Positions 8,501 through 13,829 of a stretch of 64,000 bases of DNA are shown piece after piece. Every line of letters starts with the position of its first letter. The first letter of the stretch is position 1. The notes under the pieces are model-generated. The model was not told the DNA's origin and did not search any database. It saw only the letters and a program-made list of their open reading frames with translations. A program made the translations under genes and the position numbers. Source of the stretch: Desulfocucumis palustris (GTDB lineage Bacteria; Bacillota; Desulfotomaculia; Desulfotomaculales; Desulfocucumaceae); contig NZ_BFAV01000045.1 in the NCBI RefSeq assembly GCF_002933875.1, positions 1 through 64,000 of the forward strand, read 5' to 3'.

Positions 8501-8776
8501 GATCTGGCCCCCATAGCCGATTGGATTTTGAAACATCACGAGTGGTGGGATGGCAGGGGATATCCACTTGGTATCTCAGGCGGGGAAATTCCTCTGGAGT
8601 GCAGAATATTGAGCATTGCCGACGCCTATGACGCGATGGTCAGCGACCGGCCATACCGCGGGGCATTAACCGGGGAAAAGGCTATGGAAGAATTAAAGAG
8701 GTGTGCCGGTATACAGTTCGATCCTTTTTTGGTTGATAAGTTTATTGAAGTGTTTGGAAATAAAAACCCGGCCTGA
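5579..8776 (+). CDS. CHASE4-HAMP-PAS-GGDEF-HD-GYP cyclic-di-GMP receptor enzyme
   Basis: This is a 1065-residue membrane sensor with GTG start and GGAGG (5566-5570) upstream. Order: TM helix (about 8-30), extracellular CHASE4-like domain (about 40-265), second TM helix (about 272-298), HAMP linker, three PAS domains (about 350-715), GGDEF (about 720-875, intact 'RIGGDEFAVLLP'), and HD-GYP (about 880-1065, 'HDIGKVGIPD' and 'HHEWWDGRGYP'). The GGDEF motif predicts diguanylate cyclase and the HD-GYP motif predicts c-di-GMP phosphodiesterase, so one protein could do either under control of an external signal and PAS ligands. The ligand is unknown. It is cargo of the element and converges with the CBS-GGDEF gene. 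Confidence 0.88.
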   Translation: MPLRKKALIIISATFVVVIAVLHIATYNILLKSYGKLEEQDTRHAVEQVRNVLSNELTALNATTGDWAAWDDTCRFIKDGNPGYIQTNLVESTYTVNKLNMIIFIDSTGHLVYGKSYDLANNRELALPTSLINNHLSKGSILLTHPNPNSSITGIIVLPEGPLLMSARPIVSSEYKGPICGTLIMGRYLDAALIDKIVDITKTPVTLGEFVNISSASDFSEAGRHLSAANPFYIKPQNEENVYGYALINDVYGKPGLILRAELHRDIYQRGLSTFNYIIAITLITALVLGTVIILILEKLVLSRLTFLSRRIGDIGNYSDISEPVKISGKDELSALADSINKMLRALMKSETRYKELVDTLPITIFEMDSRGYITFVNKYTSKLLGYTREELQSGFAGVNIIAPGDRLRAENNISRVLRGEVLGGRDYLARRKDGGSISVFIQTAPIMADGRITGIRGSAVDVSEIKNARKALRRSEERYRNILDSIEDGYIEVDITGNIVFVNESACRISGFDRDELIHSNYKKYTVPEIVPKVFEVFNGVYVSGKPSRLFDWQIVRKDGAKRYLEAYISLIWDKSGEKAGFRGIARDITERKEIEEKLRESEEKFRLLFENNPMGIYHFDKEGVVTDCNDKFLEIIGSTRDRVVGFHTLNLPGNKMVESIKKALAGEQSHYEGEYITYISQKNVLIKAEFAPIIIGHNSVIGGVCIVEDIMERKKAEERLKYLSYHDSLTNLNNRAYFEKEMNRLQEVRFSSMGIIICDVDGLKVVNDTLGHDAGDRLLVIAAGAIRDSFRKDDIVARIGGDEFAVLLPDSSKHAVENAICRLKKSIMNYNMTNTDMQLSISVGYAHADRNIPDLNDLFKAADNSMYREKLHSSHSARSAIVHTLMKALEARDFITEGHADRLQDIVARIATVLGLGEQKISDLRLLAQFHDIGKVGIPDRILFKPGLLTAEEFLEMKHHCEIGHRIALSSPDLAPIADWILKHHEWWDGRGYPLGISGGEIPLECRILSIADAYDAMVSDRPYRGALTGEKAMEELKRCAGIQFDPFLVDKFIEVFGNKNPA

Positions 8777-8825
8777 AGGTTCTCGTTCCCTCTGACCTTA
8801 ATGGTGATAACACTTATGGTTGACT

Positions 8826-9662
8826 CTATACTATGAGATACTTGAATCCCATGGTCTTTGCCTTTGTTGACGCCAGGCTGGCTTTATTTATAAGGTTTTC
8901 AATAACATTTTTTTGCTTTACCGTATTTCTGGAGTATTTACGTTTTCCCCCGCTTATACCTGCGGAAACCGTAACCGGAATTCCCGTTTTAGGGGTTTCT
9001 TCGGCGATATTATCGATGATGCCGTTTGCTAATTCTTCAGCTTGCTTGATTTTTTTTGAGGTTACGATGACGAATTCGTCGCCTCCATATCTGCACACGT
9101 AATCATAGTTATTATCCACACGGTCTTGAAGTATGCCCGCTATGGTTTTGAGGCAGTTGTCACCCTGGACGTGACCATAGGATTTATTAATTTCACCAAA
9201 ATTATTAATATCAAACAGAATTACGCTTATTTCGTTTCCCGTCTCCAGAATTTTGCTTGCCAGCATGTATATAAAAGAGGAATTATACAAACCGGTCAAG
9301 TGGTCGTTTAACTGGCTTATATATTTAATAATCTGTTTTTTTGTTATTATGCCCACGATTCTGTCTTTTTCCGCAACGGGCAGGCGTTCTATTCTGTGTA
9401 TTTTCATTAATTCGGCCACATCCCAGGTTGTATCCAGGGGAGAGCAGCAGATCACTTTTTTAGTCATGGCGTCGGCCACAATTCTGTTGGGGTGGTTAAG
9501 GCGTATGTCTCTGGAAGTGATTATGCCCAATAACTGGTTCCCTTCGACAACCGGCAGGCCGCCTATGTTTTTTTCCTGCATGAATTCCGCCGCGTACAGA
9601 ACGCTTTTACCCGGGCCAATGGTTAAAACCGGGTTCACCATGAAGTCTTTTATTTGTAACAT
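8826..9662 (-). CDS. CBS-pair GGDEF protein (putative diguanylate cyclase)
   Basis: Two CBS domains (about residues 1-120, 'IGGLPVVEGNQLLGIITSRD' and 'RIERLPVAEKDRIVGIITKK') are followed by a GGDEF domain with 'DLTGLYNSSFIYML'-like entry, 'LFDINNFGEINKSYGH' and the signature 'RYGGDEFVIV'. It is cytoplasmic, with no membrane segments. CBS pairs usually bind adenine nucleotides, so output may respond to energy state. ATG 9662 (278 residues) is preferred; a TTG at 9695 would overlap the upstream gene, while GGAGG lies 13 nt before 9662. It is probably cotranscribed with the 119-residue gene, which it nearly abuts. Confidence 0.82.
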   Translation of the reverse strand: MLQIKDFMVNPVLTIGPGKSVLYAAEFMQEKNIGGLPVVEGNQLLGIITSRDIRLNHPNRIVADAMTKKVICCSPLDTTWDVAELMKIHRIERLPVAEKDRIVGIITKKQIIKYISQLNDHLTGLYNSSFIYMLASKILETGNEISVILFDINNFGEINKSYGHVQGDNCLKTIAGILQDRVDNNYDYVCRYGGDEFVIVTSKKIKQAEELANGIIDNIAEETPKTGIPVTVSAGISGGKRKYSRNTVKQKNVIENLINKASLASTKAKTMGFKYLIV

Positions 9663-9684
9663 AACATGTAGCCAGCCTCCGCGT

Positions 9685-10044
9685 TTAAATATCAACTTCT
9701 TTAAAAATGGAAATGGTTAAATCCATTTTTACTTTGAGCAAAGTTTTTTCAATATTAATTTTCAGCGCTTCTTCCAGTATGTTGTCCAATAATACGTTTC
9801 TCGAGATCCAATTGAATAGAGCGGTCCTGACTGCCACTGCCTCAACCGGGCCATTTTCAAAAGTTATTAATTCGTATTGCTCGGGGGCAAGAGCATCCAC
9901 CATTCTCCTCACTGCTTCCGGACCAATGGGCGCGCGCCGGCCTATGACCAGGATGTCTTGCATTGGCGGAAGTTCAAATTCAGAAAAGCGAATACTCATT
10001 TCAGCCTTTCTTTTACTCAGATCCTTTTTGCTGCTGTCCTCCAT
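9685..10044 (-). CDS. Hypothetical protein linked to c-di-GMP genes
   Basis: This 119-residue protein is not recognised. It has a charged N-terminus, a central 'DILVIGRRAPIGPEAVRRMV' segment that could be a Rossmann-like beta-alpha unit, and an amphipathic helical C-terminus. It has no signal or membrane segment. It lies in a leftward cluster between the HD-GYP gene (32 nt upstream) and the CBS-GGDEF gene, and probably shares their transcript, which begins at the c-di-GMP riboswitch. A role in that signalling module is inferred only from position. Confidence 0.6.
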   Translation of the reverse strand: MEDSSKKDLSKRKAEMSIRFSEFELPPMQDILVIGRRAPIGPEAVRRMVDALAPEQYELITFENGPVEAVAVRTALFNWISRNVLLDNILEEALKINIEKTLLKVKMDLTISIFKEVDI

Positions 10045-10075
10045 AATATATCTACCTCGCTAGCTGATTGTGACA

Positions 10076-10663
10076 TTATGTAAAAGGGCTAATATATTGC
10101 AAATAGCCGGTGGCTTTTTTGGAATGCTCAAGGATACACGCCTGAAATTTTTCAACTATTTCCGGTGAGAACTGCGAACCTTTATTCCTATTCAAATCAT
10201 GCAGGGTTTCAATAAGCGTTTTTACTTTTTGATAGGGCCTTTTGGTGGTCATGGCGTCAAAGGCGTCGGCTATTGTCACGATCTGGGCGGTTTCCGGTAT
10301 TTCATTTCCTTTCAGGCGCTCGTAGCCATTACCGTCCCACCGTTCGTGGTGATAGAGAATTATTGGCAATATGTTCTGGTAGCCCTTAATGCTCTTTATC
10401 AGCTCCGAACCGATGACCGTGTGTTTTTTAATTATGGAAAATTCTTCTTCTGTTAACCTGCCGGGCTTATTTAGCAGTTCTTTTTCTATCCTGGTCTTGC
10501 CTATGTCATGTAGCAATGCTCCTATTGCCAATTCCTGTATGCTTTTCCTGCTGTATCCCATGTATTCGGCCAGTCTTGCGGACAGGTAACATACGTTATA
10601 CGAATGTAGACGCAGGTCGGAGGGGAAAATATCCACAATATATTTTGCCATCTCAATATCCAT
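10076..10663 (-). CDS. HD-GYP-type phosphodiesterase under a c-di-GMP riboswitch
   Basis: This 195-residue stand-alone HD domain contains 'LHSYNVCYLSARLAEYMG', the metal-binding 'HDIGKTRIEKELLNKPGRLT', 'HHERWDGNGYERLKGNEIP' and 'IADAFDAMTTKRPYQK'. The family signature GYP is GYE here, so catalytic specificity should be treated with caution. ATG 10663 is chosen because GGGGGT precedes it by 9 nt. A longer frame to 10756 begins inside the riboswitch aptamer and is not real. It is first gene of a leftward cluster and directly regulated by its own likely substrate. Confidence 0.82.
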   Translation of the reverse strand: MDIEMAKYIVDIFPSDLRLHSYNVCYLSARLAEYMGYSRKSIQELAIGALLHDIGKTRIEKELLNKPGRLTEEEFSIIKKHTVIGSELIKSIKGYQNILPIILYHHERWDGNGYERLKGNEIPETAQIVTIADAFDAMTTKRPYQKVKTLIETLHDLNRNKGSQFSPEIVEKFQACILEHSKKATGYLQYISPFT

Positions 10664-10744
10664 TTTAATGTTACCCCCACTTTTCAGGCAGGCGTTCATC
10701 GAATGAAGGGGGTATATTGACAGTGAAAAATCACTGTTTCTACC
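10664..10744 (-). promoter_or_regulatory. Expression platform sequestering the ribosome site
   Basis: On the minus strand, after the aptamer, a hairpin ACAGTGATTTTTCACTGT is followed by TACCCCC, which is complementary to GGGGGTA containing the ribosome-binding sequence of the HD-GYP gene. This points to translational rather than transcriptional control; no T-run follows either hairpin. Confidence 0.65.
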
Positions 10745-10850
10745 GCAACCTGGCAATCATAACGGCAACCGAATGCGTATAACACAGTACCGTTTTAGAC
10801 CCATGGCTTTGCGCCCTACTCTTTCGATGGTAGTTTGCCTTTGTGAAACA
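10745..10850 (-). ncRNA. Cyclic-di-GMP-I (GEMM) riboswitch
   Basis: The minus strand reads CACAAAGGCAAACTACC, then CGAAAGAGTAGGGCGCAAAG (tetraloop GAAA and the GCGCAAAGCC block), then GGGTCTAAAACGGT, and closes with GATTGCCAGGTTGC. These are the conserved parts of the GEMM-I aptamer, including the GNRA-type loop and its receptor. It precedes the HD-GYP gene by about 80 nt. Confidence 0.93.
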
Positions 10851-10968
10851 GACTTATTTATACATCAAATATTATAAAACTATTAGTGTATAAAATTCAA
10901 CAAAAAATAAACTAACAGTATATTTATTTTGTCGAATATACAAACTTTATGTCAGTTGGTGTTAAACA

Positions 10969-11292
10969 ATGTTAAATAAAATTGTGGGGGATAATATCCG
11001 TACAATCAGAAAGCTAAAGGGTTTTTCCCGGGGTGAACTGGCTGTACGCGCAGGTTTTACCTCATCCTACTGGGGATACCTTGAAAGAGGCCAGAAAAAC
11101 CCTTCTCTTGAACTTGTTGAAAGAATAGCGTTTGTTCTTGAGGTTGAGCCGTATATGTTATTAGTGGATTCACCATCCAAAGGCCTTTTTTCTGAAATGA
11201 CCCAATTGTTAAATGTGATTAACAGCATGGGCCACATGCACGTGGAATTCATGCGTGATGTTTTAATTTCTTACATTAAAACACATAAGTAA
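10969..11292 (+). CDS. XRE-family regulator of the element
   Basis: This 107-residue protein has a Cro/CI HTH at residues 8-65: 'IRTIRKLKGFSRGELAVRAG', 'YWGYLERGQKNPSLELVERI'. A short helical tail (about 70-107) may mediate dimerisation. It lies on the recombination side of the element, transcribed toward the 97-residue ORF and the recombinase, and about 300 bp divergent from the riboswitch-controlled cluster. The upstream 100 bp are very AT-rich. By position it is the best candidate for controlling recombinase expression; its operator was not identified. Confidence 0.8.
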   Translation: MLNKIVGDNIRTIRKLKGFSRGELAVRAGFTSSYWGYLERGQKNPSLELVERIAFVLEVEPYMLLVDSPSKGLFSEMTQLLNVINSMGHMHVEFMRDVLISYIKTHK

Positions 11293-11297
11293 TGTCC

Positions 11298-11354
11298 CCA
11301 ACGCATGTTCGGCAGGGGAACAACCCCATCCGAACCCAATGCTCACTTATATTT
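11298..11354 (+). repeat. 57-bp structured repeat, copy 1
   Basis: Copy 1 matches 56911-56967 at 48 of 57 positions with no gaps. The core folds as GTTCGG..AGGGG-AACAA-CCCC..CCGAAC. Between the copies the inner pair changes from G-C to A-T in a compensatory way. The left end, CCAACGCATGTTCG, is one base from the Gram-positive LexA box consensus CGAAC-N4-GTTCG. It lies between the XRE gene and the recombinase operon. Confidence 0.7.
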
Positions 11355-11437
11355 ATTCCGGCTTTAATTTTTGGTTATTGGACAAACCGATTATTTCATA
11401 GAGTAACTAACAAAAAGACCGGAGGGAGGATGCGGGC

Positions 11438-11731
11438 GTGCCTGAGACAGTGATAACCAGTGCCGGTGAAGAACAGGATGAATACGGGCTTGAGATTGCC
11501 GCGGATATTTTACACAAACAAGTGTTTAAACGGGTTAATCTTCCCAGGTTACTGGCGGCAGCGGCAATGGCCGGTTACCGGGAGGAGGCCCTGGAGGCCC
11601 TGATAGCCTGGGGCACAGGAAAAAGCAGCATAGACGACATCTGGGAGGAAATAAGCCCCATGGCGCAGGATAAATGTGTCATGGAGGGGGTAAAGCCGTC
11701 AGATGAAAAAAGAAAAAAGAAAGCTGACTGA
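11438..11731 (+). CDS. Hypothetical protein overlapping the recombinase gene
   Basis: This is a 97-residue acidic, helical protein, not recognised. GTG 11438 follows GGAGGGAGG (11421-11429) at 8 nt, a strong site. Its 3' end overlaps the recombinase start (11703) by 29 bp in another frame, so the two are translationally coupled. The C-terminus is basic (KPSDEKRKKKAD). Small proteins coupled to serine integrases can be recombination directionality factors; that role is a hypothesis here. Upstream, CATAGAGTA (11395-11403) fits the -10 pattern of sporulation sigma-K/E promoters, but a matching -35 at proper spacing was not found. Confidence 0.65.
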   Translation: MPETVITSAGEEQDEYGLEIAADILHKQVFKRVNLPRLLAAAAMAGYREEALEALIAWGTGKSSIDDIWEEISPMAQDKCVMEGVKPSDEKRKKKAD

Positions 11732-13271
11732 GCCGGATGTGGCGGCGGCTTATATACGTATAAGTACGGATGAGGATCTGCAAAAGTGGAGCCTGGGAGG
11801 ACAGGAAAAGGAACTGGTGGAGCTGGCGGCGCGTCATGGTTATAAAATATATAAAATATACAGGGATGCCATAAGCGGCTCCAAATCCGCGCGCCCAGGG
11901 CTGGATCAGCTCCGCGACCACATGTCCGCCGGAAAATTCAGTGTAATACTTGTTGTGGATCAAGACAGGCTGTCCAGAATGGAACCCATTGACTGGGAAC
12001 TGCTGAAAAGTGAAATTCGTGAATTTCGGGTAAAACTGGTTACCCCCGTGCAAACAATAGATTTCTCCGATGAAGATAACGAACTGGTTAGTGATGTTTT
12101 TAATTTATTTGCCAGGCATCAAAGGCGGAAGTTGAAAAAGGCCATGATGCGGGGCAGGGCGGAGGCGGTGGCCAACGGTAGCTGGTTCGGAAAAGCGCCT
12201 TACGGCAGAAAAAAGATAAAAAACAGCAGGGGTAAGGCCCTGGTGGCGGTGGATCCTGAAACCGGCCCGGTGGTGCAGCAGATATTTGCAATGTACGCGG
12301 AAGGAAATGGCTCCGGAATTATTGCAAAGGAACTAAACAGGCTGGGTGTACCTTCCCCGGAAGGAAGCTTCTGGGATACCTGCGCGGTAATAAGAGTTAT
12401 CAGCCATCCTGTTCACAGGGGTGATTTGCGTCGTTGTGAAAACGGCAGGGACATCCATATCAAGTCGGCATTTGAGCCTACGGTTCCCGTGGAGTTGTTT
12501 GACCGCTGCCAGAAAATATTGATGAGGCGAAAAAATGGAAGGACGTGGCAGAGGTTAAATGTAGTGACCGGACTTGCCGCCGGTGTGCTGGTGTGCGCCG
12601 GGTGCGGTAAAAAATTGCAGGTGGTCCCAATAAGCAGCAGGTACGGTAACAAGCGTTACGGCTATTATTACTACCGGCACAGGGTCAGAGGAAGAAACAC
12701 AACCATGTCAAAGCCGGGCTGCGTAGCCGTTCACCGGGTTGAACCGGTGGATGCCGGAATAATTGAAGCAATAAAGATAATCGGCTCCAGCCCGGCTGTG
12801 GCCGGAAAATTGATAGGATTTAAAAATACCGGTAAAGAAAGAAAAGGCCTGTTATCCCGGCTGGAGAGGCTTAATAAATCCGAAAAACAGCTGGCCCTGA
12901 AGAAGGAAAAATTATTAAAGCTTTTTCTGGAAGATGATTGGGACAGGGATATGTTAAACAAAAAAAAGAAGGCTATCGAGTCCGAAATGAAAAACATTTT
13001 TAACGAGATTGAAAATGTACAGAGCCGGTTAAACCTTCTGGCCGGTGTCAAATTGGATACCGGAACCGTTGCGGACTATTTGGCGGCTCTGGTCAATTTG
13101 GACGGGGAAATGTCCAGGCTGCAGCAAAGAAGGCTGATTCAAGCCCTTATTCCCAGGGTTGAGGTAACGTTGAACGGCGACATGCGCATATTCCCGCTGA
13201 TAACAGTGGATGGAGTGAATAACGCCGGAAGCAAAAATTTTTATCGCCAGTATTGCGCTCGGGGAATATGA
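11703..13271 (+). CDS. Large serine recombinase of the intervening element
   Basis: The protein has 522 residues. Resolvase domain (about 12-150) with catalytic serine in 'YIRISTDED' (Ser21) and conserved 'VVDQDRLSR'; recombinase domain (about 160-290, 'GKAPYGRKK', 'VVQQIFAMYAEGNGSGIIAK'); zinc-ribbon region ('CAGCGKKLQ' plus a later Cys); coiled-coil motif (about 375-450) and C-terminal tail. This is the layout of SpoIVCA/phiC31-like integrases. The gene ends across the right junction: the last two codons, GGA ATA, and the TGA (13269-13271) use the GGAA core and prkA bases. In the excised circle the frame would run on to TAA at 2435-2437, adding a basic tail of about 27 residues. Its location beside the attachment site strongly supports it as the element's own recombinase. 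Confidence 0.92.
   Translation: MKKEKRKLTEPDVAAAYIRISTDEDLQKWSLGGQEKELVELAARHGYKIYKIYRDAISGSKSARPGLDQLRDHMSAGKFSVILVVDQDRLSRMEPIDWELLKSEIREFRVKLVTPVQTIDFSDEDNELVSDVFNLFARHQRRKLKKAMMRGRAEAVANGSWFGKAPYGRKKIKNSRGKALVAVDPETGPVVQQIFAMYAEGNGSGIIAKELNRLGVPSPEGSFWDTCAVIRVISHPVHRGDLRRCENGRDIHIKSAFEPTVPVELFDRCQKILMRRKNGRTWQRLNVVTGLAAGVLVCAGCGKKLQVVPISSRYGNKRYGYYYYRHRVRGRNTTMSKPGCVAVHRVEPVDAGIIEAIKIIGSSPAVAGKLIGFKNTGKERKGLLSRLERLNKSEKQLALKKEKLLKLFLEDDWDRDMLNKKKKAIESEMKNIFNEIENVQSRLNLLAGVKLDTGTVADYLAALVNLDGEMSRLQQRRLIQALIPRVEVTLNGDMRIFPLITVDGVNNAGSKNFYRQYCARGI
13236..13266. other. Right attachment junction (attR) of the 10.9-kb element
   Basis: The arm at 13236-13257 (ending CCAGTATTGCG) is followed by CTCGG and the core GGAA (13263-13266). 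prkA resumes at TAT 13267. The arm is the inverted partner (19 of 22) of 2360-2381, at the same 5-nt distance from the core. The whole arm lies in the 3' end of the recombinase gene. Confidence 0.85.
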
Positions 13272-13761
13272 TGAACTGGCCAAAAAAGAGGTTCAGAAGG
13301 CCTTCGTTTATTCGTATGAGGAGTCGGCCAAGGTTCTCTTTGACAATTATCTGGATAATGTCGAGGCATACTGCAATGGCGTCAAGCTAAAAGACCCCAT
13401 CACCGACGAGGAGATGGAGCCGGATGAGAAACTGATGAGATCCATCGAAGAGCAGATAGGTATTTCGGAAAACGCCAAAAAGAGTTTCCGGGAAGAAATT
13501 TTAATCCGCCTGTCTTCCTACGCGCGCAAAAATAAGAAATTTGACTACAAATCCCATGAACGGCTGAAAGAAGCGGTGGAAAAGAAGCTTTTCACCGACC
13601 TAAAGGATGTGGTCAAGATAACCACTTCCACCAAGACTCCCGACGCGGAACAGTTAAAACGAATGAACGAGGTCAGTGCCAAGCTCATGGATGAGTATGG
13701 CTACTGTCCCATCTGTGCCAATGAATTACTGAAATATGTGGGGAGCCTGTTAAACAGGTAG
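13267..13761 (+). CDS. prkA: PrkA serine protein kinase, C-terminal fragment (interrupted gene)
   Basis: From TAT 13267 the frame reads YDELAKKEVQKAFVYSYEES, 'LFDNYLDNVEAYC', 'DEKLMRSIEEQIGISENAKK', 'FREEILIRLSSYARKNKKFD', 'DLKDVVKITTSTKTP' and ends 'ANELLKYVGSLLNR', the normal PrkA C-terminus. It has no start codon or ribosome site of its own at the junction; ATG 13414 is internal. Joined to the 1815-2354 piece it gives 344 contiguous codons of undisturbed PrkA sequence, with no frameshift or stop. That argues for a maintained, excisable interruption rather than a decayed gene. yhbH follows 69 bp downstream, as in many Firmicutes. Confidence 0.9.
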   Translation, partial: YDELAKKEVQKAFVYSYEESAKVLFDNYLDNVEAYCNGVKLKDPITDEEMEPDEKLMRSIEEQIGISENAKKSFREEILIRLSSYARKNKKFDYKSHERLKEAVEKKLFTDLKDVVKITTSTKTPDAEQLKRMNEVSAKLMDEYGYCPICANELLKYVGSLLNR

Positions 13762-13829
13762 AATTTACCATGACTCTAAAAGAGGGAAGCTTTTAAACCT
13801 GCAATCAATCCTTCAGGGGGAATAGATAA

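Larger units (their letters stand above)
2355..13266 (+). mobile_element. 10.9-kb intervening element inserted in prkA, with serine recombinase
   Basis: The element splits prkA in frame: codon 2352-2354 (E) joins codon 13267-13269 (Y) on deletion, restoring the family sequence ARKE-YDELAKKEV without a gained or lost base. It carries a large serine recombinase at its right end, an XRE regulator, a 97-residue ORF overlapping the recombinase, a cobalamin-riboswitch bza pair and a cyclic-di-GMP module. There are no phage structural genes, conjugation genes or transposases, so it is not a prophage or conjugative element in its present form. Known relatives in concept are the skin element in sigK and the elements in spsM and spoVFB, which are excised in the sporulating mother cell. 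Timing and activity of excision here are inferred. Confidence 0.88.

Noticed and set aside
10664-10756. N-terminal extension of the HD-GYP protein
   Set aside because: It would start inside the riboswitch aptamer; the ribosome site is before 10663.
11395-11403. Sporulation sigma-K/E promoter for the recombinase operon
   Set aside because: CATAGAGTA fits the -10 pattern, but no -35 element was found at the proper distance, so it is not listed as a feature.
2355-13266. Calling the element a prophage or ICE
   Set aside because: No capsid, tail, portal, relaxase or secretion genes are present; only a recombinase, regulators and cargo.
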